Numbered from the stretch's first letter, positions 15,555 through 23,698 are shown. The stretch: DNA of 64,000 bases from Amycolatopsis nivea (GCF_004522235.1 NZ_SDLT01000032.1:1-64000); one strand, 5' to 3'. Made by a program: numbers and translations. Notes: generated by a model not told the origin, from the letters alone.

Positions 15555-16936
15555 TTGCGGTCGATCAGGTTGGTCTGGATGTCTTTGCTCGCCTTGTCGA
15601 TCACCTGCTGCGGAGTCAGCGCGCCGTCCAGCATCTTCTGCAGATCAGTGCCGAGGTAGTCGACCGCGCCCGACCACCAGGCAGGGATCGGCGCTCCGCC
15701 GGGGATTTCCCGGCCCGCTTCGACGGCGGTCTTCCAGACGTCCTGGCCGCCCATCGCGTCGATCGGCCGGAACAGCGGCTTCGCCGGATCGGCCGCGGGC
15801 AGGTAGGCGGGGACCGACGTGTTCAGCCCGCCCGGATAGACCGCGTTCGGACCGTAGACCGCGGTGTAGCCCGCCTGGTCGAACATCAGGAAGCGGTAGA
15901 ACAGCCAGGACAGCTTCGGGTTCTTGGCGTCCTTGGGGATGACGAACGACGAACCGCCCATCGCTCCGCTGCGTGCGCCGCCGGCGGTCCACGCGGGCAA
16001 CGGCATCGCCCGCCAGTCGCCCTTCGTCGCGGTCAATTGCTGCTGCGGGGCGAAGTCGAACCAGATCGCCCACGGGTAGAAGACCTCGTCGCCGGAGTCC
16101 AGCGCGCTCACGTCGCTGGGCTTGAGGTACTCCGCGCGGGTGCCGAGCCCTTCCTTGCGCACAGTGTCGAGCCAGGTCAGGATCTGGTGGTACGGCGGGG
16201 AATTCAGCCGCAGCTTGCCGTCCGGGCCGGCGAGGCCGGTGCCGAACTGGCTGGCGAACATCTCGAGCTGGAGCTGGCTGTTGAAGGCGTTCTGTTCCAG
16301 GTGGATCGGCTTCGCGCCCGGCTTGAACTGCTGGTACTTCTTCGCCGCGGCGAGCAGATCGGCGTAGGTCTTGATGCCGTTCGGGTCGATTCCGGCGGCG
16401 CTCAGCGCTTTCGCGTTGTAGAACAGCAGCCCGGGGTCGAGGTCGAACGGAACGCCGTAGATGCCGCCGTTGACGGTGTTGACGTCGACCTTTTGCTTGG
16501 CGATGTCCTTGGTGTAGGGCGCGAGTACGTCCTTGAGATTCCACAGGTGGCTGACGTAGCCGCCGACCTTGGCGTCGTCGAGGAAGACCCCGTCGGGCAC
16601 GTCGGTGCCGGTGATCAGCGTGTTCTGGAGCTTGCCGTCGATGTCGACGGCCTCGTGCTTGACCGTGACGCCGGGGTATTTCGCGGTGAACTTCTTGATC
16701 GCGGCGTCGAAGACCTTGTACAGGTCGCCCGAGCGGTCCCAGATCGTGATTTCGCCTTTCGGCGCGTCTTCGGACGGCGCCTGCAGCACGGCGTTGTCCG
16801 CCGCCGAACCGCCGGAGCTGATGTCCGGGCCGCAGCCGGTCAGCCCGGCGGTGAGCAGGGCCGCGGCGGCGACGGCGCCGGCCCGGCGGGCGAGGAGGCG
16901 GGCTGTCCGTCCGCTCCGTCGGAGAGTGGGGTTCAT
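15551..16936 (-). CDS. sugar-binding lipoprotein of ABC importer
   Basis: A 461-residue extracytoplasmic solute-binding protein, family 1. The N-terminus has an arginine-rich start, a hydrophobic stretch and lipobox LTAGLTGC with the lipidated cysteine at C35. The mature part begins GEITIWDRSGDLYKVFDAAIKKF, with the typical cluster-B motif IYGVPFDLDPGLLFYNAKALSAAGID, and an aromatic-rich C-terminal lobe. It is the first gene of the importer operon, so operator sites at 16986-17031 lie directly upstream. It captures the oligosaccharide, whose identity is unknown; the GH2 and sialidase-like enzymes suggest a plant- or animal-derived glycan. Confidence 0.92.
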   Translation of the reverse strand: MNPTLRRSGRTARLLARRAGAVAAAALLTAGLTGCGPDISSGGSAADNAVLQAPSEDAPKGEITIWDRSGDLYKVFDAAIKKFTAKYPGVTVKHEAVDIDGKLQNTLITGTDVPDGVFLDDAKVGGYVSHLWNLKDVLAPYTKDIAKQKVDVNTVNGGIYGVPFDLDPGLLFYNAKALSAAGIDPNGIKTYADLLAAAKKYQQFKPGAKPIHLEQNAFNSQLQLEMFASQFGTGLAGPDGKLRLNSPPYHQILTWLDTVRKEGLGTRAEYLKPSDVSALDSGDEVFYPWAIWFDFAPQQQLTATKGDWRAMPLPAWTAGGARSGAMGGSSFVIPKDAKNPKLSWLFYRFLMFDQAGYTAVYGPNAVYPGGLNTSVPAYLPAADPAKPLFRPIDAMGGQDVWKTAVEAGREIPGGAPIPAWWSGAVDYLGTDLQKMLDGALTPQQVIDKASKDIQTNLIDRK

Positions 16937-16985
16937 GGCACTCCTTTGTGCGGGACGGTGGCAACGCGGCGAGGCGCGCCGCGGA

Positions 16986-17003
16986 TTTGCCAACGTAGGC
17001 AAA
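16986..17003. promoter_or_regulatory. second LacI-type operator (divergent promoter)
   Basis: TTTGCC-AACGTA-GGCAAA, an inverted repeat with central ACGT that resembles the identical 15-mer sites at 17017 and 9795. It lies between the binding-protein start (16936) and the LacI start (17066), well placed to repress the importer operon. Confidence 0.65.
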
Positions 17004-17016
17004 CTGTACGACATGC

Positions 17017-17031
17017 TTGCACACGTTGCAA
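17017..17031. promoter_or_regulatory. LacI operator shared with the sialidase-like promoter
   Basis: TTGCACACGTTGCAA, exact reverse complement of 9795-9809. It is 35 bases before the LacI start and would allow autorepression as well as repression of the divergent importer operon together with the neighbouring site at 16986. Confidence 0.75.
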
Positions 17032-17065
17032 AAGGTAGGATGACTTTCCGGGCGGAAGGAGTTTC

Positions 17066-18097
17066 ATGGCGGCGACGTTGCGGGACGTGGCGGACCGGGC
17101 GCGGGTTTCCGTGCGAACGGTGTCGAACGTCGTCAGCGGGTACGAGCACGTCAGCGAGAAGATGCGCCAGCGCGTGCTGAGTGCCATCGACGAACTCGGC
17201 TACATCCCGAATCCGGTCGCCCGCACGCTGCGCACCGGCAAGACCGGCTTGCTCTCGCTGGTCGTGCCCGAGATCGACGTGCCGTACTTCAGCCAGCTCG
17301 CCCGCGAGGTCATCGACGCCGCCGCGAGCCTCGGTTTCCAGGTGATGATCGACCAGACCGGGCACGACCACGAGCGGGAACGCCAGCTGCTGCGCGGCGG
17401 AGGCAGGCGGAACCTGTTCGACGGGATGCTGTTCGCGCCGCTCGCGACCAGCGAAGAACTGCGCGACGTGGACCCGGCCCGCTCGTCGCCGCTGATCCTT
17501 CTCGGCGAGCACGTCTTCGACAACCGCTTCGACCACGTGGCGATCGACAACGTCGTCGCGGCACACGACGCGACGACGCATCTGCTCGACCGCGGCCGCA
17601 CGCGCATCGCGGCGGTCGGCGCCCAGCCGAAGGAGACGTACTCGACGCCGTTGCAGCGCACCGAGGGATTCCGCAAAGCGCTCGACGAGCACGGGCTCGA
17701 GCCGGTGAACGCGTTGCAGGCCACCGCGGCCCATTACGGGCGGGCCGACGGATACGCGGCGACGGCGTCGCTGCTTCGCGAATCCCCTTGCCCGGACGCG
17801 ATTTTCTGCTATTCCGACCTGCTCGCGATGGGTGCGATCCGAGCGGTTTTCGACGCGGGTCTGCGGGTCCCGGAGGACGTCGCGATCATCGGCATCGACG
17901 ACATCGAGGAAGGCCGCTATTCCCGCCCGTCGTTGAGCACCGTCTCGCTGGACACTCCGTTCATCGCCCGGACCGCGGTGTCCCGTCTCGCCGCCCGGAT
18001 CGAGAACCCGGAGCTGCCTGCCGAGGAGTTCGTCGCGCCGCACACGGTGCTTGCCAGGGAGAGCACGGAATCGGGTCCCGCCGGCGGTGGTGTGTGA
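17066..18097 (+). CDS. LacI family transcriptional repressor
   Basis: A 343-residue LacI/GalR regulator. The DNA-binding headpiece is TLRDVADRARVSVRTVSNVVSGYEHVSEKMRQRVLSAIDELGYIPNPVARTLRTGKTG (residues 4-61) including the hinge helix. A periplasmic-binding-protein-like sensor follows, with the usual FDGMLFAPLA, HVAIDNVVAAHDATTHLLDRGRTRIA and VAIIGIDDIEEGRYSRPSLSTV segments. It is divergent from the importer operon, with two operator-like palindromes between and an identical site at the sialidase-like gene. It is predicted to respond to the imported sugar. Confidence 0.95.
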   Translation: MAATLRDVADRARVSVRTVSNVVSGYEHVSEKMRQRVLSAIDELGYIPNPVARTLRTGKTGLLSLVVPEIDVPYFSQLAREVIDAAASLGFQVMIDQTGHDHERERQLLRGGGRRNLFDGMLFAPLATSEELRDVDPARSSPLILLGEHVFDNRFDHVAIDNVVAAHDATTHLLDRGRTRIAAVGAQPKETYSTPLQRTEGFRKALDEHGLEPVNALQATAAHYGRADGYAATASLLRESPCPDAIFCYSDLLAMGAIRAVFDAGLRVPEDVAIIGIDDIEEGRYSRPSLSTVSLDTPFIARTAVSRLAARIENPELPAEEFVAPHTVLARESTESGPAGGGV

Positions 18098-18107
18098 AGA
18101 TGCGGGA

Positions 18108-18407
18108 ATGAGCGAAGAGACCAGCGTTTCCCGCAACGACAGCGAAAACCGCTACGAAGTGTATGCGGACGGCAAGCTCGCCGGCTTCGCCGAGTTCACC
18201 TCGAAGGACACCGAAACCGTCTTCACGCACACGGAGATCGGTGACGAGTTCGGCGGCCGCGGGCTCGGCAAGGTGCTGGCGAAGGCGGCGCTGGATGACG
18301 TCGTCGCGCGGGGCGGCGTGATCGTGCCGGTGTGCCCGTTCATCGCCGGGTACCTGCGCAAGAACGAGGGCTACGCCGAGCACGTCCGGTGGCCCGGACA
18401 GCATTGA
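18108..18407 (+). CDS. GCN5-related N-acetyltransferase, CG (YjdJ/Acetyltransf_CG) type
   Basis: A 99-residue compact GNAT-like protein. It has the acetyl-CoA loop DEFGGRGLGKVLAKAALDDVVARGG and ends with VPVCPFIAGYLRKNEGY, the conserved C-terminal signature of the small Acetyltransf_CG family. ATG 18108 follows the LacI stop by 10 bases, so it may be co-transcribed with it. The target is unknown. It is unrelated in obvious function to the sugar genes. Confidence 0.9.
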   Translation: MSEETSVSRNDSENRYEVYADGKLAGFAEFTSKDTETVFTHTEIGDEFGGRGLGKVLAKAALDDVVARGGVIVPVCPFIAGYLRKNEGYAEHVRWPGQH

Positions 18408-18494
18408 TCCAGGTCGCGACGCAGGTCAGCGGTGCCGTTCGGGGTATTCCAGGTGGCCCGAACGGCGCAACGGTGTCCGATTGGTCCGCATTTT

Positions 18495-18509
18495 TTGGTT
18501 ATTAACCAA
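18495..18509. promoter_or_regulatory. inverted repeat upstream of the secreted protease
   Basis: TTGGTT-ATT-AACCAA, a perfect 6-bp inverted repeat in an AT-richer island about 85 bases before the protease start. It may be an operator or overlap a promoter; no regulator gene is adjacent. Confidence 0.45.
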
Positions 18510-18593
18510 CCTTCGTCGGTTTCGCGTTGGTTGCCGGGCAACAAAAGTGTGGGGCGTCCCACCGGTCGGTTCAGCCCACCTGGAGGAAGATCC

Positions 18594-19610
18594 ATGACTT
18601 CCCGGAAGACGCTCGTCGCGGGATTCACCGCACTGTCGGCCGCGGCCTTGACCGCGGGCATGTGCGTGAACGCCGCCTCGGCAAGCCCGATGGCGTTCGC
18701 CCAGATGCAGGCACAGGCGATCACCCAGGCGACGCAGGTCGCCGACACGCTCGGCGCCGGAAACGGCGGCATCTACCTCGAACGCGGCAAGGCGGTCCTG
18801 AACGTCACCGACGCCGCGGCGCAGGAGAAGGCAGAGGCCGCGGGCTTCGCGACCAAGCTCGTCAAGCACAGCTTCACCGCCCTCACCGGCGCGAAGAACC
18901 AGATGGACACCGTCAAGAACGTGCCGCAGACGTCGTGGGGCATCGACACCAAGACCAACCAGGTCGTGGTGAAGATCTACGACTCGGCGTCCCAGGCCAC
19001 GAAGGACAAGGTCGCGGCGGCCGCGGCGAAACTGGGCGACGCGGCGCGCGTCGAGCACCGCTCGGGCAAGCTGGCCACCTACATCGCGGACGGCGACTCG
19101 ATCAACAACGGCCAGTTCACCTGCTCCCTCGGCTTCAACGTGACCAAGGGCGGCCAGCCGTACATGCTGACCGCGGGCCACTGCACCAACGAGGGCGGCA
19201 CCTGGTCCGGCGGCGACGTTTCCGGCGCGCAGGTCGTCGAAAGCGACTGCCCCGGAGCCGACTCCGGCCTGCTGACTCGCCCGAACGGCTCCGGCCCCGG
19301 CGCGATCAACACCGGCCAGCAGATCACCAGCGCCGGCACGCCGACCGTCGGCGAGCAGATCCAGAAGATGGGCCAGACGACCGGCGGCGGCAGCGGCGAG
19401 GTCACCTCGGTGGACGAGTCGGTCAACTTCGACGTCGGCGTCCTGAACCACGAGTTCGGCACCACCGCCCACACCGACCACGGCGACTCGGGCGGCCCGG
19501 CGTACGACGGCGAGAAGGGCCTCGGCACCCTCTCCGGCGGCGACACCCAGACCAGCTACTTCTACCCGCTGACTCTGGAACTGCAGTCCTACGGCCTCGA
19601 GCTCGCCTGA
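18594..19610 (+). CDS. secreted serine protease, S1 family (streptogrisin/alpha-lytic type) with pro-domain
   Basis: A 338-residue preproenzyme. The signal peptide ends near residue 30 (AALTAGMCVNAASA), a pro-region of about 130 residues follows, and the mature chymotrypsin-fold part begins around residue 163. The catalytic triad is H196 in TAGHC, D223 in CPGADSGLL and S299 in HGDSGGP. Cysteines at 177 and 197 fit the first disulfide. The start ATG has TGGAGGAAGA upstream. The enzyme acts outside the cell. The gene stands alone, with an inverted repeat upstream and a terminator downstream. Confidence 0.93.
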   Translation: MTSRKTLVAGFTALSAAALTAGMCVNAASASPMAFAQMQAQAITQATQVADTLGAGNGGIYLERGKAVLNVTDAAAQEKAEAAGFATKLVKHSFTALTGAKNQMDTVKNVPQTSWGIDTKTNQVVVKIYDSASQATKDKVAAAAAKLGDAARVEHRSGKLATYIADGDSINNGQFTCSLGFNVTKGGQPYMLTAGHCTNEGGTWSGGDVSGAQVVESDCPGADSGLLTRPNGSGPGAINTGQQITSAGTPTVGEQIQKMGQTTGGGSGEVTSVDESVNFDVGVLNHEFGTTAHTDHGDSGGPAYDGEKGLGTLSGGDTQTSYFYPLTLELQSYGLELA

Positions 19611-19627
19611 GGTTTTTCGGTTCCACG

Positions 19628-19657
19628 GCCCGCCGTCCCCCTTCCGGGGCGGCGGGC
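19628..19657 (+). terminator. terminator after the S1 protease
   Basis: GCCCGCCG (19628-19635) pairs with CGGCGGGC (19650-19657) and is followed by TTCTTCCTG. It lies 18 bases after the protease stop, a plausible intrinsic terminator for it. Confidence 0.7.
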
Positions 19658-19707
19658 TTCTTCCTGCGCGGCGGTTTTTGTCGTACCCGGGGCCTAGAGT
19701 TTTCCGC

Positions 19708-20550
19708 ATGAAGCCGAACCCGGCCCGAAACCTCTGGACCGCCATCGAACCCCTCCACGCAGTCGTCTACTTCGCCCCGGAACCCGCCGCGGCGGCGAAG
19801 AATGTCGGCTTGCGCGGCTGGTGGATGGGCTACTTCGCGGGCCGGGCGGCGCCACTCGGTCCCATCGGCCCGGAACCGGTCACGTCGATGTTCTTCGGGT
19901 TCGCGCCGCGGATGGTCGAGCGAGCGCTGCCGGACGCGTGGACGTTCGCTTCTCCCGCCGATGTTGTGCGCACGCGGGTGGAAGCGGTCGAAGCGGCGTT
20001 GACGCGGCTGCTGGGTCCGTCCACTGTGGACGAACTGGTCACGCTGCTGGAACAAGCGGTCGCCGCCTGCCAATTCGACGCCCGCCCACTCGCCGCGGCC
20101 TGGTCCGCGGTGCCTCGCCCGGACCGGCCGCTGGCCCGGTTGTGGCTCGCTACTGCCGTCCTGCGCGAACATCGCGGTGACGGCCACGTCCTGGCCGCAG
20201 TCGCGTCCGGGCTGACCGGGCTGGAAACCACCCTCACCCACATCGCCACCGGAGCCACCAGCCGCGAGCAAGTCCAGCGCGCCCGAGGGTGGACCGACGA
20301 GGAATGGTCCGAGGCAACGGCAAACCTGGTCGATCGCGGTCTGCTCGACGCTCGCGGGTTGACCCCAGCGGGTGCGGAAGTCCGCCGAACCATCGAGGAA
20401 ACCACCGACCGCCTGGCCGCCGCCCCGCTGGAAGCCTTGGGTCCGGAAGGCGTCGACCGGCTGCTGGACCTGGCAGTCCCGTTAAGTCGACGGATCATCG
20501 ACAACGGAGGTGTGCCTATTCCGAATCCGATGGGTGCGGAACGTCCCTGA
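19708..20550 (+). CDS. SCO6745 family protein (MarR-like helix-turn-helix fold)
   Basis: A 280-residue protein whose N-terminus ARNLWTAIEPLHAVVYFAPE followed by GLRGWWMGYFAGRAAPLGPIGPEPVTSMFFGFAPRMVERALPDAW is the recognisable signature of actinobacterial SCO6745-like proteins. The second half, ERARGWTDEEW-type through VDRGLLDARGLTPAGAEVRRTIEETTDRL, looks like a winged-helix domain of MarR flavour. ATG 19708 is chosen as the first start giving this N-terminus. The function is unknown in the family. It is followed by the SDR gene after 68 bases, so they might be co-transcribed. Confidence 0.85.
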   Translation: MKPNPARNLWTAIEPLHAVVYFAPEPAAAAKNVGLRGWWMGYFAGRAAPLGPIGPEPVTSMFFGFAPRMVERALPDAWTFASPADVVRTRVEAVEAALTRLLGPSTVDELVTLLEQAVAACQFDARPLAAAWSAVPRPDRPLARLWLATAVLREHRGDGHVLAAVASGLTGLETTLTHIATGATSREQVQRARGWTDEEWSEATANLVDRGLLDARGLTPAGAEVRRTIEETTDRLAAAPLEALGPEGVDRLLDLAVPLSRRIIDNGGVPIPNPMGAERP

Positions 20551-20618
20551 GAACGGTGTCGATTTCCCGGTTCCCCGCTCGACGCACTGGTGACAGGCAT
20601 GAGAAGGGAGCCCGGAAG

Positions 20619-21374
20619 ATGCTGCTCGAAGGCAAAAACGCGGTTGTGTACGGCGCCGGTGGAGGAATCGGCGGTGCGTTCGCGCGAGCGTTCGCGGAGG
20701 AAGGCGCGCGAGTCTTCCTGGCCGGACGCACTCGCGAGAAGCTGGACCGAGTCGCCGGGGAGATCCGCGCTGCTGGCGGTACCGCCGACGTTGCCGTAGT
20801 CGACGCGCTCGACGAGAAATCCGTCGATGCGCATGCGGACGCGGTAGTCGAGGCCGTGGGCAGTCTCGACATCTCGGTGAACGTGATCAGCCACGGCGAC
20901 GTCCAGGGGACTCCGATGGTCGAGATGTCGTTGGCCGACTACGAACAACCGGTGGTCAACGGCGTGCGCACCACCTTCTTGACGATGCGTGCAGCGGGTC
21001 GGCACATGAAACGCCAAGGCAACGGCGTAGTCCTCCTCTTCGGCGGCGACGGCGACCCGGTGCGCAACCACGCGGTCGGAGGTCTGCAGGTCGGCTTCTC
21101 CGCGCTGGAAGCGATGCGTCGGCAACTCGCCGCCGAACTCGGCCGGTACGGCGTCCGCACGGTCACCCTTCGGACCGGCGGTGTCCCGGAAACGATCCCC
21201 GCGGACTTCCCCGGTGCCGAGGAACTGAGTGCGGAACTCGCCGAGCCGACCATGCTCGGCCGCACCGCAACGCTGGCCGATGTCGGTGCGGTGGCGGCGT
21301 TTGTCGCGTCCGATCGCGCCCGCACGATGACGGCTGCGACGGTGAATGTCAGCTGCGGCGCGCTGGTGGATTAG
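20619..21374 (+). CDS. short-chain dehydrogenase/reductase lacking the usual YxxxK pair
   Basis: A 251-residue SDR. The nucleotide-binding motif GAGGGIG (residues 12-18), the second-strand arginine FLAGRTREKLD, and the DVAVVDALDE loop indicate NADP(H) binding. The catalytic region is atypical: after VVLLFGGDGDP the sequence is NHAVGGLQVGFSALEAMRRQLAAELG, where a Tyr-x-x-x-Lys pair should occur. The ISHGDV segment also replaces the common NNAG. It may be a non-canonical SDR with altered chemistry. Its last 110 bases are duplicated just downstream. Start ATG 20619 has GGAAG upstream. Confidence 0.85.
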   Translation: MLLEGKNAVVYGAGGGIGGAFARAFAEEGARVFLAGRTREKLDRVAGEIRAAGGTADVAVVDALDEKSVDAHADAVVEAVGSLDISVNVISHGDVQGTPMVEMSLADYEQPVVNGVRTTFLTMRAAGRHMKRQGNGVVLLFGGDGDPVRNHAVGGLQVGFSALEAMRRQLAAELGRYGVRTVTLRTGGVPETIPADFPGAEELSAELAEPTMLGRTATLADVGAVAAFVASDRARTMTAATVNVSCGALVD

Positions 21375-21680
21375 GCCGGTTGGACACGGGCGGTTGCCGT
21401 GGTCGAGGGTCACCTCTTGGCGCGGGTGGACATCTGCTGGACGGACCAGCTCTTGCTGTCGGGCTGGCGAGTCGGCCGCACTGCGACGCTAGCTGATGTC
21501 GGTGCGGCGGTTCTCGCGTCCGATCGCGCCCGCACGATGACGGCTGCGACGGTGAATGTCAGCTGTGGCGCGTTGGTGGATTAGGTCGGTTGGGCACCGG
21601 TGGTTGCCGTGGTCGAGGGTGAGTTCTTGGCGCGGGCGGAGATCTGTTGTACGGCCCAGCTGTTGCCGTCGGGGTCGGCG
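21262..21680. repeat. direct duplication of the SDR/VOC gene junction (about 210-bp period)
   Basis: Sequence from about 21262 to 21470 recurs at about 21472 to 21680 with an offset of 209-210 bases and scattered substitutions. Markers include the CCGATCGCGCCCGCACGATG segment at 21311 and 21520, and GGTTGCCGTGGTCGAGGGT at 21392 and 21602. The copy carries the 3' end of the SDR gene on plus and the 3' end of the VOC gene on minus. The first VOC-end copy and the second SDR-end copy are therefore orphaned fragments. Confidence 0.9.
21472..21584 (+). pseudogene. orphan 3' fragment of the SDR gene
   Basis: It translates to GRTATLADVGAAVLASDRARTMTAATVNVSCGALVD and stop, nearly identical to the SDR C-terminus but with one residue deleted (GAVAAFVAS versus GAAVLAS). 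It lacks the Rossmann N-terminal half and any SDR start, so it is a duplication remnant rather than a gene. Confidence 0.85.
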
Positions 21681-22036
21681 AAGTGGATGAACCCGATGTT
21701 GTCGAGGTCTTCGAGCGCGCCGGTGCCCGGGTCTGAGCCGTAGACCTGGAGTTCGCCGACGTCGACGCCGCGTGCGACGAGCTCCTCGCGAGCTTTCCGG
21801 ACGTCGGCGACGACGAGCTGCAGACCCTTCAGCGACCCCGGCGGCATGTCCGGGACCATGCCCTTGCCCAGCACGATCGAACAGCCCGATCCGGGCGGCG
21901 TCAGCTGCACCAGGCGCTGGCCCGGTCCGGGGTTGATGTCGTGGTCGAGGCGGAAGCCGACCTGGTCGACGTAGAACGCTTTCGCCCGGTCCACGTCGGT
22001 TACTGGAACGACGACGACCTCGAGAGTCCAGTCCAT
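21581..22036 (-). CDS. VOC family protein (glyoxalase/bleomycin resistance/dioxygenase fold)
   Basis: A 151-residue protein with paired beta-alpha-beta-beta-beta modules. The first module is LEVVVVPVTDVDRAKAFYVDQVGFRLDHD and the second ends IGFIHFADPDGNSWAVQQ. The DPDGN box and the N-terminal PVTDVDRAKAFY are typical of VOC proteins, which act as metalloenzymes or drug-binding proteins. The C-terminal 18 residues are low-complexity Ser/Thr-rich. Its terminal codons overlap the orphan SDR fragment by 4 bases as a result of the junction duplication. The substrate is unknown. Confidence 0.9.
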   Translation of the reverse strand: MDWTLEVVVVPVTDVDRAKAFYVDQVGFRLDHDINPGPGQRLVQLTPPGSGCSIVLGKGMVPDMPPGSLKGLQLVVADVRKAREELVARGVDVGELQVYGSDPGTGALEDLDNIGFIHFADPDGNSWAVQQISARAKNSPSTTATTGAQPT

Positions 22037-22069
22037 GAGACGAGTTTTAGCGGTGGCCTGAGCAGGCGG

Positions 22070-23356
22070 TCAAGCGCTGGCCAGCTCGACGCGGTTCCGG
22101 CCCGCCTGCTTGGCGCGGTACAGCGCGGCGTCGGCGGCCACCAGCACGTCGTCGACGCTGGCGAGGTGCTTCGCCGGGTACAGCGCGCAGCCGATCGAGA
22201 CGGTCAGGTCGCTGATCACCGAATCCTGGTCCGGCAGCGCGACGACCACCTGCGGGATCCGCCGCCGGATACGGTCGGCGATGTGGCCGAGGTGCTCGGC
22301 GCTCGGGATGTCCGGCAGCGCGATCGCGAACTCCTCGCCGCCCCAGCGGCCGCACACGTCCTGCTCTCGGACCTCGTCGCGCAGCGACAGCGCGATTTCG
22401 CGCAGCACCAGGTCGCCGGTGGGGTGGCCGTAGGTGTCGTTGATCGCCTTGAAGTGGTCGAGGTCCAGCAGCAGCACGCCGACGCTGTCCTGGTTCGCCC
22501 GCGCGCGTTCGAGGTAGCGCTCGGCGACCGTGCGCCACCAGCGTTTGGTGGCGAGCCCGGTGGTGACGTCGGTGCGCGCGTCGCGCTGGAACTGGGTGAG
22601 CAGCAGCCCGCGGTGCAATGCCACGAGCGCGATCACGACACCCGCCAGGATCAGCGGGTTGGCCAGCAGCAGGAGCGCGGCGGTGACCAGGCCGAGGCCG
22701 ATCGCGCCGGCTTCGAGGAGCTGGTCGCCGAAACCGGAGAACAGGTCGGCGAACGACCGCGGCGGGCTCGACAGCGCGATCGCGACCATGACGAGCGCCG
22801 TGTTGATCGCCCAGCGCAGCCCGGCGGCGAGCACGAAGACGATCAGGTCGACCAGGCCAGGCCCGAAGCCGTGGGCGAGTACCCCGGGGTACTCGTGCAT
22901 CCCGAGCGCGAGCACCGCGACGGCGGCTTGCGTGCCGCACAGGACGGACGCGCAGGAGAAAATCCAGCGGTGCGGCAGGACCGGCCGTTCGCGCGGCCAG
23001 ATCCGCCACCAGGCGACGGCGTAGGTGAGCACGACCATCGCCGACGCGAGGATCGCCGGCAGCGCCACCACGGCGGCGATGCTCCACACAGCCTTGGTGT
23101 CGACGTACGCGACTGCGGGTGCTCGGCTGTACTCGCGCTGCCGTTCGATGTGCCGGGTCGCCTCGATCGCGAGCGCCGCGCAGACGGCGAGAACCCCGAA
23201 TCGGACCAGGTCGATCTGACGCACCGGCGCGAGCCACGCGGTGGCGAGGGTGGTGCCCACCGCCACGACGTTCACCAGCAGCACATACATGCGGACGTGA
23301 GAGGGCAACCGCCATAGGCGCCAGCCTGTGAACCACCCGGCAACTCGTCCGCGCAC
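22070..23356 (-). CDS. membrane diguanylate cyclase (GGDEF)
   Basis: A 428-residue protein. The N-terminal half holds about six to eight membrane helices (residues 22-250) as a sensor module. The C-terminal GGDEF domain has LLLDLDHFKAINDTYGHPTGD (residues 295-314), the active site GGEEF at 339-343, and an inhibitory I-site RxxD at R330-D333, exactly five residues before it. It is predicted to make cyclic di-GMP, with feedback inhibition. No EAL domain is present. It starts 142 bases from, and divergent to, the leader ORF of the micro-ORF array, so the two share a regulatory region. Confidence 0.95.
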   Translation of the reverse strand: MRGRVAGWFTGWRLWRLPSHVRMYVLLVNVVAVGTTLATAWLAPVRQIDLVRFGVLAVCAALAIEATRHIERQREYSRAPAVAYVDTKAVWSIAAVVALPAILASAMVVLTYAVAWWRIWPRERPVLPHRWIFSCASVLCGTQAAVAVLALGMHEYPGVLAHGFGPGLVDLIVFVLAAGLRWAINTALVMVAIALSSPPRSFADLFSGFGDQLLEAGAIGLGLVTAALLLLANPLILAGVVIALVALHRGLLLTQFQRDARTDVTTGLATKRWWRTVAERYLERARANQDSVGVLLLDLDHFKAINDTYGHPTGDLVLREIALSLRDEVREQDVCGRWGGEEFAIALPDIPSAEHLGHIADRIRRRIPQVVVALPDQDSVISDLTVSIGCALYPAKHLASVDDVLVAADAALYRAKQAGRNRVELASA

Positions 23357-23358
23357 TC

Positions 23359-23386
23359 TTCACCTCACCCGATTGGCTTCTACGGT
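23359..23386 (+). promoter_or_regulatory. tentative promoter of the micro-ORF array
   Basis: TTCACC (23359-23364), a 16-base spacer and TACGGT (23381-23386) resemble a sigma-70-type promoter on the plus strand, 111 bases before the leader ORF start. The match is weak and unaided by experimental evidence; it is the best I could find in the divergent region. Confidence 0.3.
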
Positions 23387-23497
23387 AAACGACGAGGCGC
23401 GTTGTGTGCTGCCTGTCGTCCGGACTCTGGGAAGCCCCGGGGCGATTTCGCCCGGTCAGCCCAGCGCTGGCCGGCCGGCGAGGGGAGGTGGCCACTG

Positions 23498-23632
23498 TGA
23501 GTAGTGACCAGCTGCTCCGAATCCGGGCCGGACCAGGGGATCCAACAGGGTCCTCTTGGGACCCCCATGGCCACATTCGGTGACCAGCCGACCGGCGATG
23601 ACGTGCGAAAACCGCCGAAGGCGCGACTCTGA
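23498..23632 (+). CDS. 44-codon leader ORF in front of the micro-ORF array
   Basis: GTG 23498 is preceded by GGGGAGG at 23483-23489 with ideal 8-base spacing. It encodes 44 residues beginning VSSDQLLRSGPDQGIQQGPL and ending KPPKARL, hydrophilic and rich in Pro, Gly and Asp. The stop is at 23630-23632, four bases before the ribosome binding site of the first array unit, so translation could be coupled into the array. It shares no RDNNW motif. No homologue is recognised. It could be a leader, a regulatory upstream ORF, or a larger peptide partner of the array. Confidence 0.55.
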
Positions 23633-23648
23633 AACGGAGGTGACAACA

Positions 23649-23681
23649 GTGCGCGACAACAACTGGACGGCTCTTCGGTGA
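23649..23681 (+). CDS. array unit 1, peptide VRDNNWTALR
   Basis: GTG start, GGAGG 8 bases upstream (23636-23640), TGA stop. It is the longest unit, ten codons, with a divergent tail after the core. A 104-base interval containing a hairpin separates it from unit 2. Confidence 0.7.
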   Translation: MRDNNWTALR

Positions 23682-23698
23682 CTTCGGTCTCCCTCGCG

